In this document: positions 31,324-40,721 of the stretch, piece after piece
Layout of the letters: every line of letters begins with the position of its first letter
Position numbering within the stretch: the stretch's first letter is position 1
Assembly: GCA_025531455.1 (NCBI GenBank)
Contig: JAMYHL010000058.1
Location: 186,001 to 250,000 of the forward strand
Reading direction: 5' to 3'
From: Apiotrichum sp. Y4204
Taxonomy: Eukaryota; Basidiomycota; Tremellomycetes; Trichosporonales; Trichosporonaceae
DNA length: 64,000 nucleotides
Made by a program: the position numbers and the translations under genes
Notes under the pieces: model-generated
Seen by the model: only the letters and a program-made list of their open reading frames with translations
Database searches by the model: none
What the model was told of the DNA's origin: nothing

Positions 31324-32592
31324 ATGACAAACGACCGGCGCGTGGCAATCGTAACCGGCTCGGCGCGGGGCATCGGGCGCGCAATCGCCCTGCGCCTCGC
31401 CAAGGACGGCCTCGACGTCGTCGTCTCCGACCTCCCGGGGACGCAGACGCAGACCGCCGCCGTGGTGGGAGAGTGTGCCGCGTTTGGCGGGCGCGCAATT
31501 TCGGTGGAATGTGATGTGTGCGACGAGGGGCAGGTCGCGAATCTCGTTGCGCAGGCGGCTGAGCAGCTCGGCCGTGTTGATGGTGAGTGGAGAAAAAGGG
31601 TTTGCTGACTCTCCAGTTATGGTTGCGAACGCGGGTATCGGGCCGCCGGCGGCGTTCCTCGACACGACGCCAAAGATGATGGACCAGCTGTGGGCCGTCA
31701 ACGTCCGCGGCGTCATGTTCTGCTACCAGGCGGCGGCGCGGCAGATGATCAAGCAGGGCGGCGGGGGGAAGCTTATTGGTGAGTCACTGGTGGGAAGTAT
31801 GAGGCGCGCGGCGGAGTAGTTGTAGGAGGATGACGGGATAGTGGTGAAGATGACGCCGGCGCATGGTAGGAGGTCAGGAGGCGCGTCAATGTGGAATGTC
31901 GCAGCTGTACCACCTCCATCTCATCAGTCTCTGCATCTCCATCGCGGTGTTATCCAGGGTTTTGCACTGACTCCAGCCGCATGCTCCATCGCGGGCACGA
32001 CGGGCTTCCCGCAACTGGCAATGTACAGCGCGACGTAAGCCGAACCAAATACTCCCTCCCCCATCTGACGTTCAGCAAGTTTGCGGTCCGGGGGCTAAAC
32101 CAGTCCGCGGCCGTCGAGCTCGGCAAGCACGGAATCACATGTAACGTGTACTGTCCCGCGATTGTCGAGACGCCAATGTGGGACGACCTCGACGGCTTCT
32201 TCTCCTCCCAGAGCGGCGGGGAGAAGGGTTCCGCTCTTGCGGCGGTGAGTACAAACACCCAAACACCCAAACACCCAAACACCCAAACACCCAAACACCC
32301 AAACAGCTCTCACTTGATGTACATAATTGGGGCTGATGGGAAAAAAGCAACGCGCCGCCAACCCGATGGGCCGCAACTCTACGCCCGAAGACGTGTCGAA
32401 TGTCGTCTCGTACGTTGTGCAACGCACGCAAAGTGGGAATAAAATCGGGATTCGCTGACGCCACAACAAGGTTCCTGGCCGGCCCGGACTCGGGGTACGT
32501 CTCTGGCTCGGCGCTGCATATCTCCGTGAGTGGTGTGCGTTGCGCTGGTGGGGCTGCGGGGCTGACGGAAGGGCGCGCTGCAGATGTGGTGA
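31324..32592 (+). CDS. Short-chain dehydrogenase/reductase (diacetyl/acetoin reductase-like)
   Basis: NAD(P)-dependent oxidoreductase of the classical SDR family. Exons are 31324-31582, 31617-31778, 31977-32034, 32076-32244, 32348-32409, 32471-32525 and a terminal exon 32584-32592 that codes only for Met-Trp-stop; total 257 residues. The cofactor motif is VTGSARGIGRAIA. The NNAG-type motif appears as VANAGI. The catalytic Ser is in ACSIAG and the Tyr/Lys pair is in YSATKFAVRG. A late segment, STPEDVSNVVSFLAGPDSGYVSG, is typical of the C-terminal part. The overall pattern (ITCNVYCPAIVETPMW) resembles butanediol dehydrogenase/diacetyl reductases, but substrate is not certain. Intron 2 (198 nt) is long and intron 4 carries an 8-nt tandem repeat. 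Confidence 0.88.
32254..32305. repeat. 8-nt tandem repeat (AAACACCC), about six copies, in an SDR intron
   Basis: Near-perfect AAACACCC units lie inside intron 4 (32245-32347) of the dehydrogenase gene, between the GTGAGT donor and the AAAAAG acceptor. Confidence 0.9.
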
Positions 32593-33037
32593 GACGAGCG
32601 GTGGAGTTTGTAGGACAGGAATGGAGGAACGCTCTGCGATACATCTGAGGAACTTCGACGTATAGTGATAGGTAAGGAACTCTGTACTGACAAACGCGTC
32701 GACTGACAAGATCTGACCAGGGTGAACCGGAGCCTCGCTAGATGCCACTCATGACAGAATAGGAAGCAGCCCAAATCCAACTGCAGCAGTGTCGCTTGTC
32801 GCTCGTCGCGTTCTCTCGATGCAAAGAGACGATGCCGAGTTCCAAGCGTTCGTTTTCCTGGCTCTGCTGACCCATATGATAACCAGTTGTGCGGTATCGC
32901 TTCGCAATCGTGAGCTCTAGTCCTCTAGTCATCGAGTCCTCGCGTCCTCGCGTCCCCGAGTCCTCGAGTCCCCTACCCCGCATACCCGCACCCCCGCGGT
33001 TCAAAAAGAGAACCGTTACACTCCGTATCGGCCCGCC
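32593..33037. other. 3' flank of dehydrogenase gene and Pol III terminator of tRNA-Gly
   Basis: 445 bp with no gene seen. On the minus strand a T5 run at 33007-33003 lies about 31 nt beyond the tRNA-Gly 3' end and probably terminates it. A string of near-identical TCCTCGCGTC/CCGAGTCCTCGAGTC units occurs at 32915-32970. Confidence 0.4.
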
Positions 33038-33115
33038 TACATCGTAAGGGAGTCGAACCCCTGCCGCGTCGAGGCTGCCTGGCAACGACGCATGATACCG
33101 TTTCACCAACGATGT
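33038..33115 (-). tRNA. tRNA-Gly(GCC) with 7-nt intron
   Basis: Read on the minus strand, the acceptor stem ACATCGT pairs perfectly with ACGATGT, followed by discriminator A. The short D-arm GTG/CAT with loop AAACGGTAT matches the compact D-arm of eukaryotic tRNA-Gly(GCC). The anticodon stem is CGTCG/CGACG; removal of GGCAGCC (33079-33073) leaves loop TTGCCAT, anticodon GCC. The variable loop has 4 nt. The T-arm is AGGGG-TTCGACT-CCCTT with one G-T pair. The mature length is 71 nt, as in yeast tRNA-Gly(GCC). The first pair is A1:U72 rather than the G1:C72 usual for glycine tRNAs. Confidence 0.82.
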
Positions 33116-33637
33116 CGCGCTGTCGGTGATTTTGGCCGACTCGGCGCGTCGGCGGGTCTCGGGACGTATTTCCCGTTTGCAAAACCATAGGTATACAGTA
33201 CACTTGACGGAGAAGAGGACGAAAGAGGGGCGGAGAAGAGGGGGCCATTTCCTGGGACGTGCGGGTCGATCCTCGAAGTGAGCTCGCATTCTTGCTCGCT
33301 CGTCGCATCCCAATGGCTGTCATTGAACAGAGGAGAGCCACGTAGGACTTTTGATGGGAGGAACCGTCCGTACGACTCGAGCTCTCGTCTCCACATCATT
33401 GAAGAAACCTCGTCCTGCCTCGTGCCTCTCCGTGTGGCTTTATTCTTGCTTATTGATCGACATATTCCCCTCTCCTCTCGACCACGACTACGACCACGGC
33501 CCCGATCTGTGTCTCCCGGCCTCGCACTCTCCTCCCCCCGTCCCACATTTCCCATTTCCCATTTCCTCTCTTCCCCCCTCTTCCCCTCCCCCTCTCTCCC
33601 ATTAACCCCCCACGCGCCCGAAAACCCCCCACGTTCC
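33116..33637. other. Intergenic region between tRNA-Gly and tRNA-Phe
   Basis: 522 bp between two divergently oriented tRNA genes. It is pyrimidine-rich toward tRNA-Phe (33520-33600, CCTCTTCCCC-type). No gene is recognised. Confidence 0.4.
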
Positions 33638-33723
33638 GGAGACATAGCTCAGCTGGGAGAGCGAGCGACTGAAGTATCAGTTATCATATCGCTAGGTCGG
33701 GTGTTCGATCCACCCTGGCTCCA
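33638..33723 (+). tRNA. tRNA-Phe(GAA) with 13-nt intron
   Basis: The acceptor GGAGACA pairs with TGGCTCC (A5-G68 mismatch), discriminator A. The D-arm is GCTC-AGCTGGGA-GAGC and the anticodon stem AGCGA/TCGCT. The loop after removal of 33675-33687 reads CTGAAGA, anticodon GAA. The T-arm is GGGTG-TTCGATC-CACCC. The mature length is 73 nt. A T5 run at 33747-33751 serves as terminator. The mature sequence is identical to the tRNA-Phe at 54967, but the intron differs. Confidence 0.92.
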
Positions 33724-35675
33724 GGACGTCCGCTGTCGCGGGCACCTTTTTCGATGCGGAATGGGGAGGGAGGGGCGGATTCCAGGAGCGCCGACGTGCG
33801 ATGGTGAGAGCGTGAGATCGTGAGATGGTGAGGTGGGCAATGGCGCAAGGTCTGAAGCTGTGAAGGTCTGAAGCTCTGAAGCTCTGAGGCGCAACGGCAA
33901 ATGGGCGCTGGCTGGTGCAGAGACCGCGAAGGGGGATCAACGGGGGATGCAGACTCGAGGAGGCAAACTGGAGGCAGAGGGTTGAGGTTGGGTCATGGAG
34001 TCATGACCGAGGAGACAAAGCCAAAGGGGTGTAAAGTGTCGTGCCCGGCCCGTAACCTCCTTGGCGCACGGCTTGGTATCTCGGTATCTCGCGACTAACA
34101 AATCACCTCGCCGGCTTCAATAATACTGTACCCCACAGATTGCCCGCCACAGCTTCTCCCGGCCCGCTCGCCCACCCATCTCAAACGCGAGCCCCGGTAC
34201 CACGACCGACAACGTCCTGGTCCTGGATCGTTGTGAGATCTGGGATTGGGACTTGGGACGTTGGCGTCTCTGGGCGCGTAGAGGCGCCCACAATGGCTTT
34301 CTTTCGTGCCTCAGATCTGGGTTAGTCGCAGACAATGATTGATTTAGGCTCTAACGGGTCCCCAAAGCCAGCTCCCAACGTTTGGCATGTGGTCCAAGCT
34401 TACTCGGCGTGGCTTATGCGACAGGGGGTGTGCACGCGTGCACGGACACGATCCCAGTCAGCGGTAGTGTGTAGTGGGTGGTGTCCCGATCTAGGAACGT
34501 TTTGTCTGTTTACCTGGATCCCGAGTGAAACGCGCTTATATACACACCATGATGCCAGCCAGCCCCGCTAGGTGAATGGTATTTTAGCTGCCAGCATGGT
34601 GTCGTATTCAACAGCGAGATGCGCGCGCATGGCGGCGTCCGCAGCTGCACCATGGCCCATCTTCATCGCGCTGGGGTCGAGTCCTCCCGTCGGCAAACAC
34701 GCCGGCCGGCGGCTTGGCATCGTTGTTATACCGTATGGCTGTCGTGGGCGGCGGTCATCAGGCTGCTCGTCACCTCATGGCTGGTTAATGGAAGTTGCGT
34801 CGGGATCCTTTGACTCTTGACTGACTGCCACTAACCGCAATGCCAGGCGTAGTGCTCTGCTGAACGGACGGTGGGGACTCCACATCTCGGTTTGCTCCCA
34901 ATTACCTGTGTCTGATGCTGACCTTTGACGTTGGGCCGTTCCAACAATGGGCAAAGGCGTCTTCATCGCTCTTCGTGTGTGTTGGATGGTGTGTTTCTGA
35001 ATTTCTTGACACACACGTCGCGCCACATTCGCAGACGGCCGTGCCCACTCCGGCCCGCGAACCCCAACCCACCCAACCACATCCCACAGGTCATCCGGAA
35101 TGTGGCGTTTTAGTGCTTTTGGTACCTGGGTGCCGGCCGCGATCCTTACCATTGCTCAAGAAGACATGAATGAATGAGATACCATCCAGTTCGAGGTTCG
35201 AGGTTGGAAGTTCCAAACCCCGCTAATTCGATTCGAGACGGGCCGCGGGCACCGGCGTCGCAGGGCAGGAGGGTAGCCTGTATTCTTTACCTGACGCTAG
35301 AACAGAGAGAACAATGGCGCGCCACGGGGAAAGGATTACAGGACTGGGACAGGCTCTGGAACACGCGTGTCGGACTGGCGGGGTGAGGCCTTTTGAGAAT
35401 ATGTGTTCGGACAACTCCTGGCGCGTCGAGAAACCTTGTTGCGTCGAGAAACACTCACCACGCCCACCAGATACCCCGGACATAGACTCACAAAGTGCTC
35501 TGGCCAAGGTATTTAACGGTGCAAGTGGGGGAGGTACTCCCAGCCATCCCCCTCCATTCTCCCTCTGTCTCTGTCCTTCAACCCGAGCTGGTCTCGCGTC
35601 CACACTACACGCTCCTTCCACTACCACTCCCTCTCCTGAACACTTCCCCTCGACCCTAAACCGTCTCTCCACACG
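33724..35675. other. Long intergenic region upstream of the LPMO gene
   Basis: 1952 bp without a supported gene on either strand. Notable items are a run of AAGCTGTGAAGGTCTG-type units (33850-33885), a TTATATACA element at 34536-34544 not followed by a plausible coding region, and a TATTTAA element at 35510-35516. The last lies about 165 bp before the LPMO start codon and is a reasonable core promoter. Confidence 0.4.
35508..35517 (+). promoter_or_regulatory. Candidate TATA element of the LPMO gene
   Basis: GGTATTTAAC lies about 160 bp upstream of the ATG and is followed by a CT-rich leader (35550-35670), a typical layout for a secreted, inducible fungal gene. This is a positional argument only. 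Confidence 0.35.
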
Positions 35676-36677
35676 ATGGTCAACCTCTCCTCGCTCTTCG
35701 TCGGCCTTCTCGCGGCCGCCCCGGCCCTCGCACACATGGAAATGGCGTGGCCCCCCGCCCTCCGCAACAAGGGCAACAAGTTCACCACAAACCCAGACTA
35801 CGACTATGTCAGCCCGCTCGCGGCTTCCGGGGCCAATTTCCCGTGCAAGGGCCACCACAGCGTGCTCGGCTCGCCGCAGGGCCAGGTGGTCGCCACCTGG
35901 TCGCAGGGCGGGGTGTACAACATGACGATTCAGGGCAGCGCAGTCCACGGCGGCGGCTCGTGCCAGGCCTCTCTGTCCTACGACCAGGGCCGCACTTTTA
36001 CGGCCATCAAGACATGGATCGGTAACTGCCCCATACAGGGCTCGGGCACGTGGTCGTTTACTGTTCCCGGCGACGCACCCGTCGGCGACGCGCTCTTCGC
36101 CTGGTCGTGGTTCAACAGAATTGGCGCACGCGAAATGTACATGAACTGCGCGTCCGTTTCCGTCAAGCCCGGCTCTGGCTCTAGCGCGGCGTCCACTCCC
36201 TGGGCGAAGCGCCCCGAGATCTTCAAGGCGAATATCGGGAACGGTTGCGCAACCCTCGAGATGAAAGACGTCATGATCCCCAACCCGGGCCCCGACGTCG
36301 TGTTGGCCGGTAACCCGACAACAGACCCCGTGGGCAACTGCGGCCCGAAGGCTCCTCCCGTCCTCGTCGTCAGCACTTCGGCTTCGACCAAACCCGCAGC
36401 GAGCTCTCCAAGCACTTCCACAAAGCCCGCCACAAGCTCCACAAAGCCCGCCACGACCTCCAAGGCTGCGGTGCCCTCCCCGCCCCCCACGACGACCACC
36501 AAGGCCCCGCCCTCGCCCCCGCCCTCGTGCCTCAACGATCCCGCAGTCCAGAAGGCCATCGCCGAGGCCTACACCCGCGGCCTTGTCGCCGGCGGATACG
36601 CGCACTCAAAGTCGGCCACCGCTGCCGCCACCGGCGCGGCCCGCCACAAGCGCGCCCGCCACGCGCGCTCCCACTAA
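35676..36677 (+). CDS. Secreted AA11-type lytic polysaccharide monooxygenase
   Basis: Copper enzyme that oxidatively cleaves chitin-like polysaccharides, outside the cell. It is a single exon of 333 residues. A signal peptide (MVNLSSLFVGLLAAAPALA) is cleaved before His20, which becomes the N-terminal His of the copper histidine brace. The second brace His is H91 in GSAVHGGGSCQ, and the axial Tyr is Y155 in REMYMNCA; all three sit in motifs typical of AA11. Other family cues are PLAASGANFPCKG, the TFTAIKTWIGNCP stretch and the ALFAWSWFNRIG stretch. The catalytic part (to about 232) is followed by a Thr/Ser/Pro-rich, probably O-glycosylated linker (STSTKPATS type). A short tail containing one Cys and ending in a Lys/Arg/His-rich segment closes the protein. 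No known chitin-binding module is recognised in the tail. Confidence 0.85.
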   Translation: MVNLSSLFVGLLAAAPALAHMEMAWPPALRNKGNKFTTNPDYDYVSPLAASGANFPCKGHHSVLGSPQGQVVATWSQGGVYNMTIQGSAVHGGGSCQASLSYDQGRTFTAIKTWIGNCPIQGSGTWSFTVPGDAPVGDALFAWSWFNRIGAREMYMNCASVSVKPGSGSSAASTPWAKRPEIFKANIGNGCATLEMKDVMIPNPGPDVVLAGNPTTDPVGNCGPKAPPVLVVSTSASTKPAASSPSTSTKPATSSTKPATTSKAAVPSPPPTTTTKAPPSPPPSCLNDPAVQKAIAEAYTRGLVAGGYAHSKSATAAATGAARHKRARHARSH

Positions 36678-37300
36678 GAACTTTTAACCGTTAACTGTTT
36701 CAAAGGGCCTCAAAGAGGGAGTTTTACTATGTTTTCGGTGTTGAGTGACGGGCGCGGGTCGCCCGTCGCTTTTTTTTTTTTTTTTGTAGCTGTTCTTTTG
36801 GTGTGCTTCGGCCGTGTCATTTGTTTTTTACAGTATTGTTGATGAATATTCGAAAAATCTGAATTTATGGTGTCCATGATGATTGTGGGGTGCTGGCACT
36901 GGACAGGCGGAAGAGTTGTGTAGTATAGTTGGAAGCGGCGTCTCGTTTGGGGAAGGAGGGGGTTGCGCAGAGGTGACCGGACTGATTGATCTTGGTACGG
37001 AGCTTCTTGAAGAGTCACTCCTTCGTTTTACTCGAAGTGCTTAAGCCGACTCGGAGCCCCTGCTTGTCTTGGCCTTTGACAAGAACAAAAGTATGTACTG
37101 CAGCATACAGAATGTACGGCACAGTCTCTTCACTGAGGTGATGTACTTCTCGTTCGCCATGTGTCAAGCTCACCTGGATCGTTCACCTGCTCGTCAGAAG
37201 TCAGCCGTGCTTAGCAACTTCCATAAAAGTACATGCATTACGCCCACAGATCGAGACGCTACGTCCACCCCACATCCCCCTAGCATACAAAACAACGGCT
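36678..37300. other. Convergent 3' region between LPMO and SNT2-like genes
   Basis: 623 bp, AT-richer than coding sequence, with a T17-type homopolymer at about 36770-36785. It must hold both 3' UTRs. No gene is recognised. Confidence 0.4.
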
Positions 37301-40300
37301 CTATCTCACCGGCTCGGTGAGGGACGCAACGGGGCCAGCACCTGCACCCCTGGCAGCAAACCAACAGCGGTGGCAGCTGGAGCCATGCCACATCGGCGAG
37401 ACGTCGATGCCGCAGGAGAGGCAGGTCCGGTGGTGGACTACCGGCTTCACCTCGGCACCACCGTTGATCTGGGGAGGGGGGACATCTCCGTCCACGTCCA
37501 TCGCCTCGGCCTTCTCAGCCGCCTCGGCCTCCTTGACACGATCCTCCACGACATCCAGGCGCTGCGCTTTGCGTAACAGCGCAAAGCCCTCCGTCGACGG
37601 AATAGTCTTGTACAGGCTCGTGTACACGTGGAGCGCGTTCTCGCCAGCTTCGGGGTCGACCTCGAACATGTCGTGGATGACACGCCCCGAGAGATCGTGG
37701 TTTTTGCACCACACTCCTGGAGTCATGACGCCGGCTTCGTCCTTGAACTTGGCTATGCTGGCGACCTCGCGCTTGCCGGGCTTGACGAGTGTAATCTCAA
37801 AGCCGAGCTTATAGCCAGCGAGCCAGGCGCACGACACATGCACGTCCATTCCGCAGTCCGAGCATTGAACCGTCGCGCCGTCTTCCTGCATGCAGAGCCC
37901 GCATGGTGCGTCCCACCTCTCATCGGCGATCGTGCTCACTCCCTCCACCGCCTTGAACGTGTTTCCGTTGGTGTACTGCACTTCCGGGTGCCACGTCGCA
38001 CAGAGCACATGTGCCCATTGGCATCCCTCGGTCGGTTTCATGACCGACAGCAGGTCAAAGTCGGCGGGCTGTTTCTTGCTCTTGATGCGAGAGGTCAACA
38101 AGGAGTTGTCACGCGGGCATATCATGCAGCGCGGCTCGATGTGTGTTTCTTCGTTGCGAGCGTTGGCGCACAGCTCGCACTCCCAGTCCGGGCCCATCTC
38201 CTCTGGGGGAATGCCGTAGCATCCTGGGTTGGGGTTAACTGCAGCTCGAAGACCTAAAGCTGGCACTCACCACTGTGGGCCGAGAATGTGCACGTCTTGC
38301 ACCGTGCCATGGCAGCCTTGGGCTCCATCTTGCGGCAGCAGACACACGGGGGAAGTTTCGGCGCAGGCTGCGGGGCAGGGGTCGAGGCCCCGCTTCCAGT
38401 GTCCCCCTTTGCACGCTTGCCCTTCTGGGGCTTGTCGCCTCCGCGAGGACCTTTAGCGTCCTCTGCCTTGGTAAACGAAATGACACCATACTTGCGGTAG
38501 TTTGAGCCGCATGACTCGCACATCGCGTTGCCTTGCAGCAGGCCACGCGGGCACTTCCACCACACGTTCGAGGTTCGTGTCGAGCAGGCCGCGCACTGCA
38601 TGCGGTTCTCCGACACAAAGGCCGCGTTGTACAGTGAGCCCTCGTCGTCAGAAACTTCAGACTCCGCACGTGAGCGGATCTTGCCCAACGACGGCGGACC
38701 GAGAGTGCCACGGTTGTTACGTGCGTGAGCAGCGTGCACCTTGCGGTGCTGGCGAATCAGGTCGTTTTCCGTCTTGAGCTTCTTGTTCTTCCACATGTAG
38801 GAGAATCGAAGCACCTCAGACGGGCGTTTGCCAAGCGCCTTGCCCGTGGCGTGCGCGTTGAGACCACCATAGACATCCAACATTTGCTCAAATACGCGCG
38901 TCTCCTCAGCAGTCCACTGTACGTCAGCTTGGGGACTCGATGGGCACTCAGCTCACCTCGATAGGGTTGAAGTCTGCCAGTTTGAGCGACTGCATATGCT
39001 GTAATGCCTTTTCGGACCCCATAGCCGTGAATGCCTCGACCGCCTTGTTCATACGCCGAACATCGTACGCCGGAACAGGCATTTTGAGCTTCATCTCCCG
39101 CTCCATGTAATTCGTAACTGGGAGTTAACAGCGTCAGTGCGTAAACTCACGTTCGTCGCTCGGTTTGCTGATAAGGGTTATTGTTGACTCGTGCTTCTTC
39201 TCTCCCGGGTCGTATCCACGTTCCACTGGCGGTCAGTATAGTCCTACCGTTCGACCTCACATATCATACGCGACGGCCCGGCAGGCGTCAGCTGCACGGC
39301 CTGGCGCTTTTCTTCGGCACGCGCCTGCTCCTCGACAGTCATGACGTTGCACTGGTACTTTGTCCCGACTCGTGTGACGGCACGGGGGTAGATGAGGTCC
39401 TCGGGGTTGATAGTGTCCTCCACATTGGTGTATAGGCTGCGGTGAGCACAGAGTTTTCTCCGCGATGGTCGCCAGCATCACCAAGACCTACCCAAAATAC
39501 CGCCATGCCCAGCCGCGAAACATGACCTCTGGTGTGTCTTTGATGACGTGTTTTTCCTTCTTGCCACCCTTTCCTCGAGAAGGAACCGAAGTGCCGTTCA
39601 GACCAAAGCGGTATTTTTCAGACTCGACATCCTTGCGACGCTGGATACTACATGCCAAACATGCCCAGGAGTAGCCCTTTGCCGGCTTGGCCAGCAGCGG
39701 CGGGGTGAGGCATTGCATGTGGTAGAATTGTTTGCAGAGTCTAGTGGTGTCAGCTCGGACCTCCTGTTGGTGGGCTAGTACTCACTCGCAGCGGACGGAC
39801 AACAGGGTTGACGCCCACTGGTTGCAGATAGCGCAACACTTGTACGCATCCAGGAGGTCCGAGACCATCTCCTTCTCCGTGACGAGGTACTCGTAGCGCT
39901 GCAGCAAAACTTCCTTCACATGAGGGGGGACTGGTGGTGTTAGTGTGTGAGTTTGTGAGTGGTGGTAAACGGCTGGGACACCTTTGGTGGTGTTCGCACA
40001 ATGTGTGTTTCACCAGTCAGTGTGTGATTGCGGAAACGTACTGTTGGTGACATCGGAGGTGCGGAGCATCTCGTATTCGCGCTTGATATACGGGTCGAAG
40101 AACTTTTGAAAGTAGAAGTGATCCGGAGTATGCTTCCACTTGATGAGGTCCTCGATCCTGTCCTTGTGCTTGACATAGCATTTCCCGCGCACGACCGATA
40201 TAGGTTCCACAATGGTATGAATGGTGGCGAGCAGGAGGCGAAAGTCGGACATCTGGCGTCCAGATATCTATTCTGTGTGAGCGAGTGGGGATGAAAGGAA

Positions 40301-40721
40301 GCAAGCTGTCTGGAGGCTGAAGAGCGCTCCCTTGCTAATACTCACGTCGCTCGGGCGGTAATAGAGAGACAGTCGAACATGCAGCTCGTTCTTGAGCTTT
40401 GAGGAGCTGCGCACCTTGGCAGCTCCAGGCGGCAAGAAGTCCAAGATGCGGGCGACAAAGTACGGTGAGCCTGGATGTCAGAAACAGGTATCGTTGGCCA
40501 TAGTCCCGAAAGAACGGGCTGTTGAGGAAGAGGGTTTCGTCGACGTACCGTCGCGGTCAGCCCATCGTGATGCCATGTAGACATGGTCTGCGAGTCAGCT
40601 TCCTATCAGACGTGACAAGCTCACCATTTACATGCACTGTTTCGCCGTTAGCAGCGCTTGCTGAATGGACAGCAAAGCCCTGTTGTGCCATCTCGTTTGC
40701 ACGAGATGGTGGAGGCGGCAT
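37301..40721 (-). CDS. SNT2: Snt2-like chromatin protein (BAH, PHD, SANT, GATA-like, PHD/ePHD fingers)
   Basis: Subunit of an Rpd3L/Lid2-type histone deacetylase or demethylase complex in yeasts; nuclear. Eleven exons: 40721-40625, 40587-40549, 40470-40346, 40252-40042, 39930-39786, 39740-39492, 39436-39261, 39225-39151, 39117-38957, 38916-38271 and 38223-37301; 861 residues. Domains in order are a BAH domain (about 15-150: HVYMASRW, PYFVARILDF, LHVRLSLYYRP, GKCYVKHKDRI) and a PHD finger (about 185-225: CAICNQWAS, CELCKQFYHMQC). ELM2-like sequence then precedes a SANT domain (340-385: WTAEETRVFEQMLDVYG). A CxxC...CxxC finger (447-476: CAACSTRTSNVWWKC, CESCGSNYRKYG), PHD2 (530-580) and an extended PHD (about 582-690) follow. 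A second GATA-like finger near the C-terminus reads CLSCGIDVSPMWH then CHRCWF. Intron sizes run from 33 to 111 nt. Confidence 0.9.

Noticed and set aside
32254..32305. CRISPR-like regular repeats
   Set aside because: Units are contiguous without spacers and lie in a eukaryotic intron; simple tandem repeat.
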